DNA from: Bauldia sp.
GTDB lineage: Bacteria > Pseudomonadota > Alphaproteobacteria > Rhizobiales > Kaistiaceae
Direction: 5' to 3'
Length of the DNA stretch: 6,888 bases
NCBI GenBank assembly: GCA_020442095.1
Contig: JAGRKY010000628.1
Coordinates: forward strand, 1 to 6,888
Numbering within the stretch: the stretch's first letter is position 1; each line of letters starts with the position of its first letter. The notes below the pieces were generated by a model. It worked only from the letters and a program-made list of their open reading frames with translations. It searched no databases and was not told the origin of the DNA. Shown in pieces: positions 5,831-6,888 of the stretch. Position numbers and translations under genes: made by a program.

Positions 5831-6888
5831 ATGGATGCTAGCCTCATAGACCGACTCGCTCAAGCGAAGGTCCTCGTCGTCGGCGATGTGCTCCTGGACC
5901 GCTTCGTCGAGGGCTCCGTCGGCCGGGTCTCCCCCGAGGCGCCGGTGCCGGTCCTCAACCACGCCGGTCAGCGCTCGCTCCTCGGCGGCGCGGGCAATGT
6001 CGCGGCCAACCTGATCGCCTATGGCGCGGAAGTGACGCTGGTCGGCGTCACCGGCGCCGACGAGATGGCCGAGGAGCTCCGCCGCTTCTGCGACGGCTTC
6101 GAGAAGCTCGCCTGCCAGCTGATCGAGGACCCCGGCCGCCCGACGACGGTCAAGACGCGCTATCTCAGCGGCTGGCATCAGCTTCTCAGGGTCGATGCCG
6201 AAGCGACCGACGACCTCCCCGCGCCCGTCGCCGCCGATCTCCTTGCCGTCGCGCGGGAAGCGCTTGCCGGGGCCGACGTCGTCATCCTCTCCGACTATGC
6301 CAAGGGCGTGCTTGGCGAAGAGACCATCGCCGGCCTCATCGCCGCCGCCCGCGCCGCCGGGGTCCCGGTCATCGTCGATCCCAAGAAGCCCGGGGCGGAC
6401 CTCTTCGCCGGCGCCAGCCTGCTGACCCCCAACACGCTGGAGCTCGAACGCTTCGCCGGCGTCCGGGTCGACAGCGACGCGGCGGCGGAAGCCGCCTGCC
6501 GTGACATCCTCGCCAGGGTGGATATCGACGCGATCCTCGTCACCCGCGGCGCCGCCGGCATGACGCTGGTCGAGCGCGGCCGCGACGCCCTTCACGTCCG
6601 CGCCGAAAGCCGCCGGGTCTTCGACGTCACCGGCGCCGGCGACACGGTGGTCGCGACGCTCGCCGCAGCGATCGCCATCGGCGTGCCGCTCGCCGATGCC
6701 GTCCGGCTCGCCAATGCGGCGGCCGGCGTCGCCGTCGCCAAGCCCGGCACCGCCACCGTCCTTCCCCGCGAGCTGAAGCAGGCGCTTGGCGTCGACGCTT
6801 CGGCCCATGTCATGGCGCGCAGCGAAGCGCTCCGCCAGGTCGCGCACTGGAAGGAGCAGGGCCTGATGGTCGGCTTCACCAACGGCTG
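5831..6888 (+). CDS. hldE: Bifunctional heptose 7-phosphate kinase / heptose 1-phosphate adenylyltransferase, N-terminal part (3' end cut by window)
   Basis: HldE (RfaE) works twice in the cytoplasm: its N-terminal PfkB-type kinase phosphorylates heptose 7-phosphate at C1, and its C-terminal domain adenylylates heptose 1-phosphate. The 352 visible residues cover the complete kinase domain: VLVVGDVLLDRF and GRVSPEAPVPVL at the start, sugar-binding GGAGNVAANL (G52-N56), VILSDYAKGVL, VPVIVDPKKPG, LLTPNTLELERF, and the ribokinase signature DVTGAGDT (265-272) with catalytic base D271, then NAAAGVAVAKPGTATV. The window stops in GFTNGC, the first strand of the nucleotidyltransferase domain (about 130 more residues expected), so I cannot tell whether the fusion is intact. 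The ATG at 5831 matches the family N-terminus and no other in-frame start lies in the preceding 60 bp, but the ribosome-binding site is weak (AGGAAA 15 nt away). Confidence 0.96.
   Translation, partial: MDASLIDRLAQAKVLVVGDVLLDRFVEGSVGRVSPEAPVPVLNHAGQRSLLGGAGNVAANLIAYGAEVTLVGVTGADEMAEELRRFCDGFEKLACQLIEDPGRPTTVKTRYLSGWHQLLRVDAEATDDLPAPVAADLLAVAREALAGADVVILSDYAKGVLGEETIAGLIAAARAAGVPVIVDPKKPGADLFAGASLLTPNTLELERFAGVRVDSDAAAEAACRDILARVDIDAILVTRGAAGMTLVERGRDALHVRAESRRVFDVTGAGDTVVATLAAAIAIGVPLADAVRLANAAAGVAVAKPGTATVLPRELKQALGVDASAHVMARSEALRQVAHWKEQGLMVGFTNG
5835..5863 (-). promoter_or_regulatory. Candidate sigma70-like promoter for gmhA-gmhB-waaC, inside hldE
   Basis: On the minus strand TTGAGC (5863-5858) and TAGCAT (5840-5835) are separated by exactly 17 bp; each matches the sigma70 consensus at four of six bases. 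A start near 5828 would leave a leader of about 46 nt before the TTG start at 5782. If real, the promoter lies within the first eleven codons of hldE. By-eye call only. Confidence 0.35.

Noticed and set aside
5183..6847. A 554-codon minus-strand open frame starting at 6847 and joined to gmhA
   Set aside because: The part before gmhA is the reverse complement of hldE, whose plus-strand kinase motifs are unmistakable. The extension resembles no protein I recognise and is rich in Arg, Gly, Ala and Asp, as GC-rich antisense shadows are.

Overview
The window is a GC-rich, tightly packed stretch of a Gram-negative chromosome. The best fit is an alphaproteobacterium, judged from protein flavour and codon use; this is inference, because there is no rRNA or taxonomic marker here. 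Most of it is an ADP-heptose / lipopolysaccharide inner-core cluster. It carries every step of ADP-L-glycero-D-manno-heptose supply plus the first heptosyltransferase. Both edge genes are cut by the window: hldD at the left lacks its N-terminal half, and hldE at the right lacks its C-terminal nucleotidyltransferase domain.

Layout, left to right: the 3' half of hldD (+, 3-500); a 122-bp gap; an AraC-family regulator (-, 623-1636); a 184-bp divergent control region with two inverted repeats; a Tat-exported amidohydrolase of the N-acyl-D-amino-acid deacylase type (+, 1821-3530); a 39-bp convergent gap filled almost exactly by a hairpin; then a minus-strand operon gmhA-gmhB-waaC (5782 to 3570). 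In that operon gmhA and gmhB are 6 bp apart, and gmhB and waaC share an ATGA overlap. Finally hldE runs off the right edge on the plus strand (from 5831), divergent from gmhA with only 48 bp between the chosen starts.

Pathway logic: GmhA isomerises sedoheptulose 7-phosphate to heptose 7-phosphate, the HldE kinase domain adds the 1-phosphate, GmhB removes the 7-phosphate, the HldE nucleotidyltransferase domain (outside the window) makes ADP-D,D-heptose, HldD epimerises it, and WaaC transfers L,D-heptose to Kdo2-lipid A. The AraC regulator and amidohydrolase do not belong to this pathway. They look like a self-contained catabolic or periplasmic module lying between hldD and waaC. The AraC gene reads as having looser codon use than its neighbours, and the hldD tail next to the module is atypical, so insertion or rearrangement is plausible but unproven.

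I see no tRNA, rRNA, CRISPR array, insertion sequence or phage gene, and no clearly new multi-gene system. The points most worth a second look are the candidate AraC operator overlapping a promoter, the GmhB with a tryptophan at the fourth expected zinc-ligand position, the unassigned Tat-exported amidohydrolase, and the odd hldD 3' end. No gene-free stretch exceeds 300 bp.
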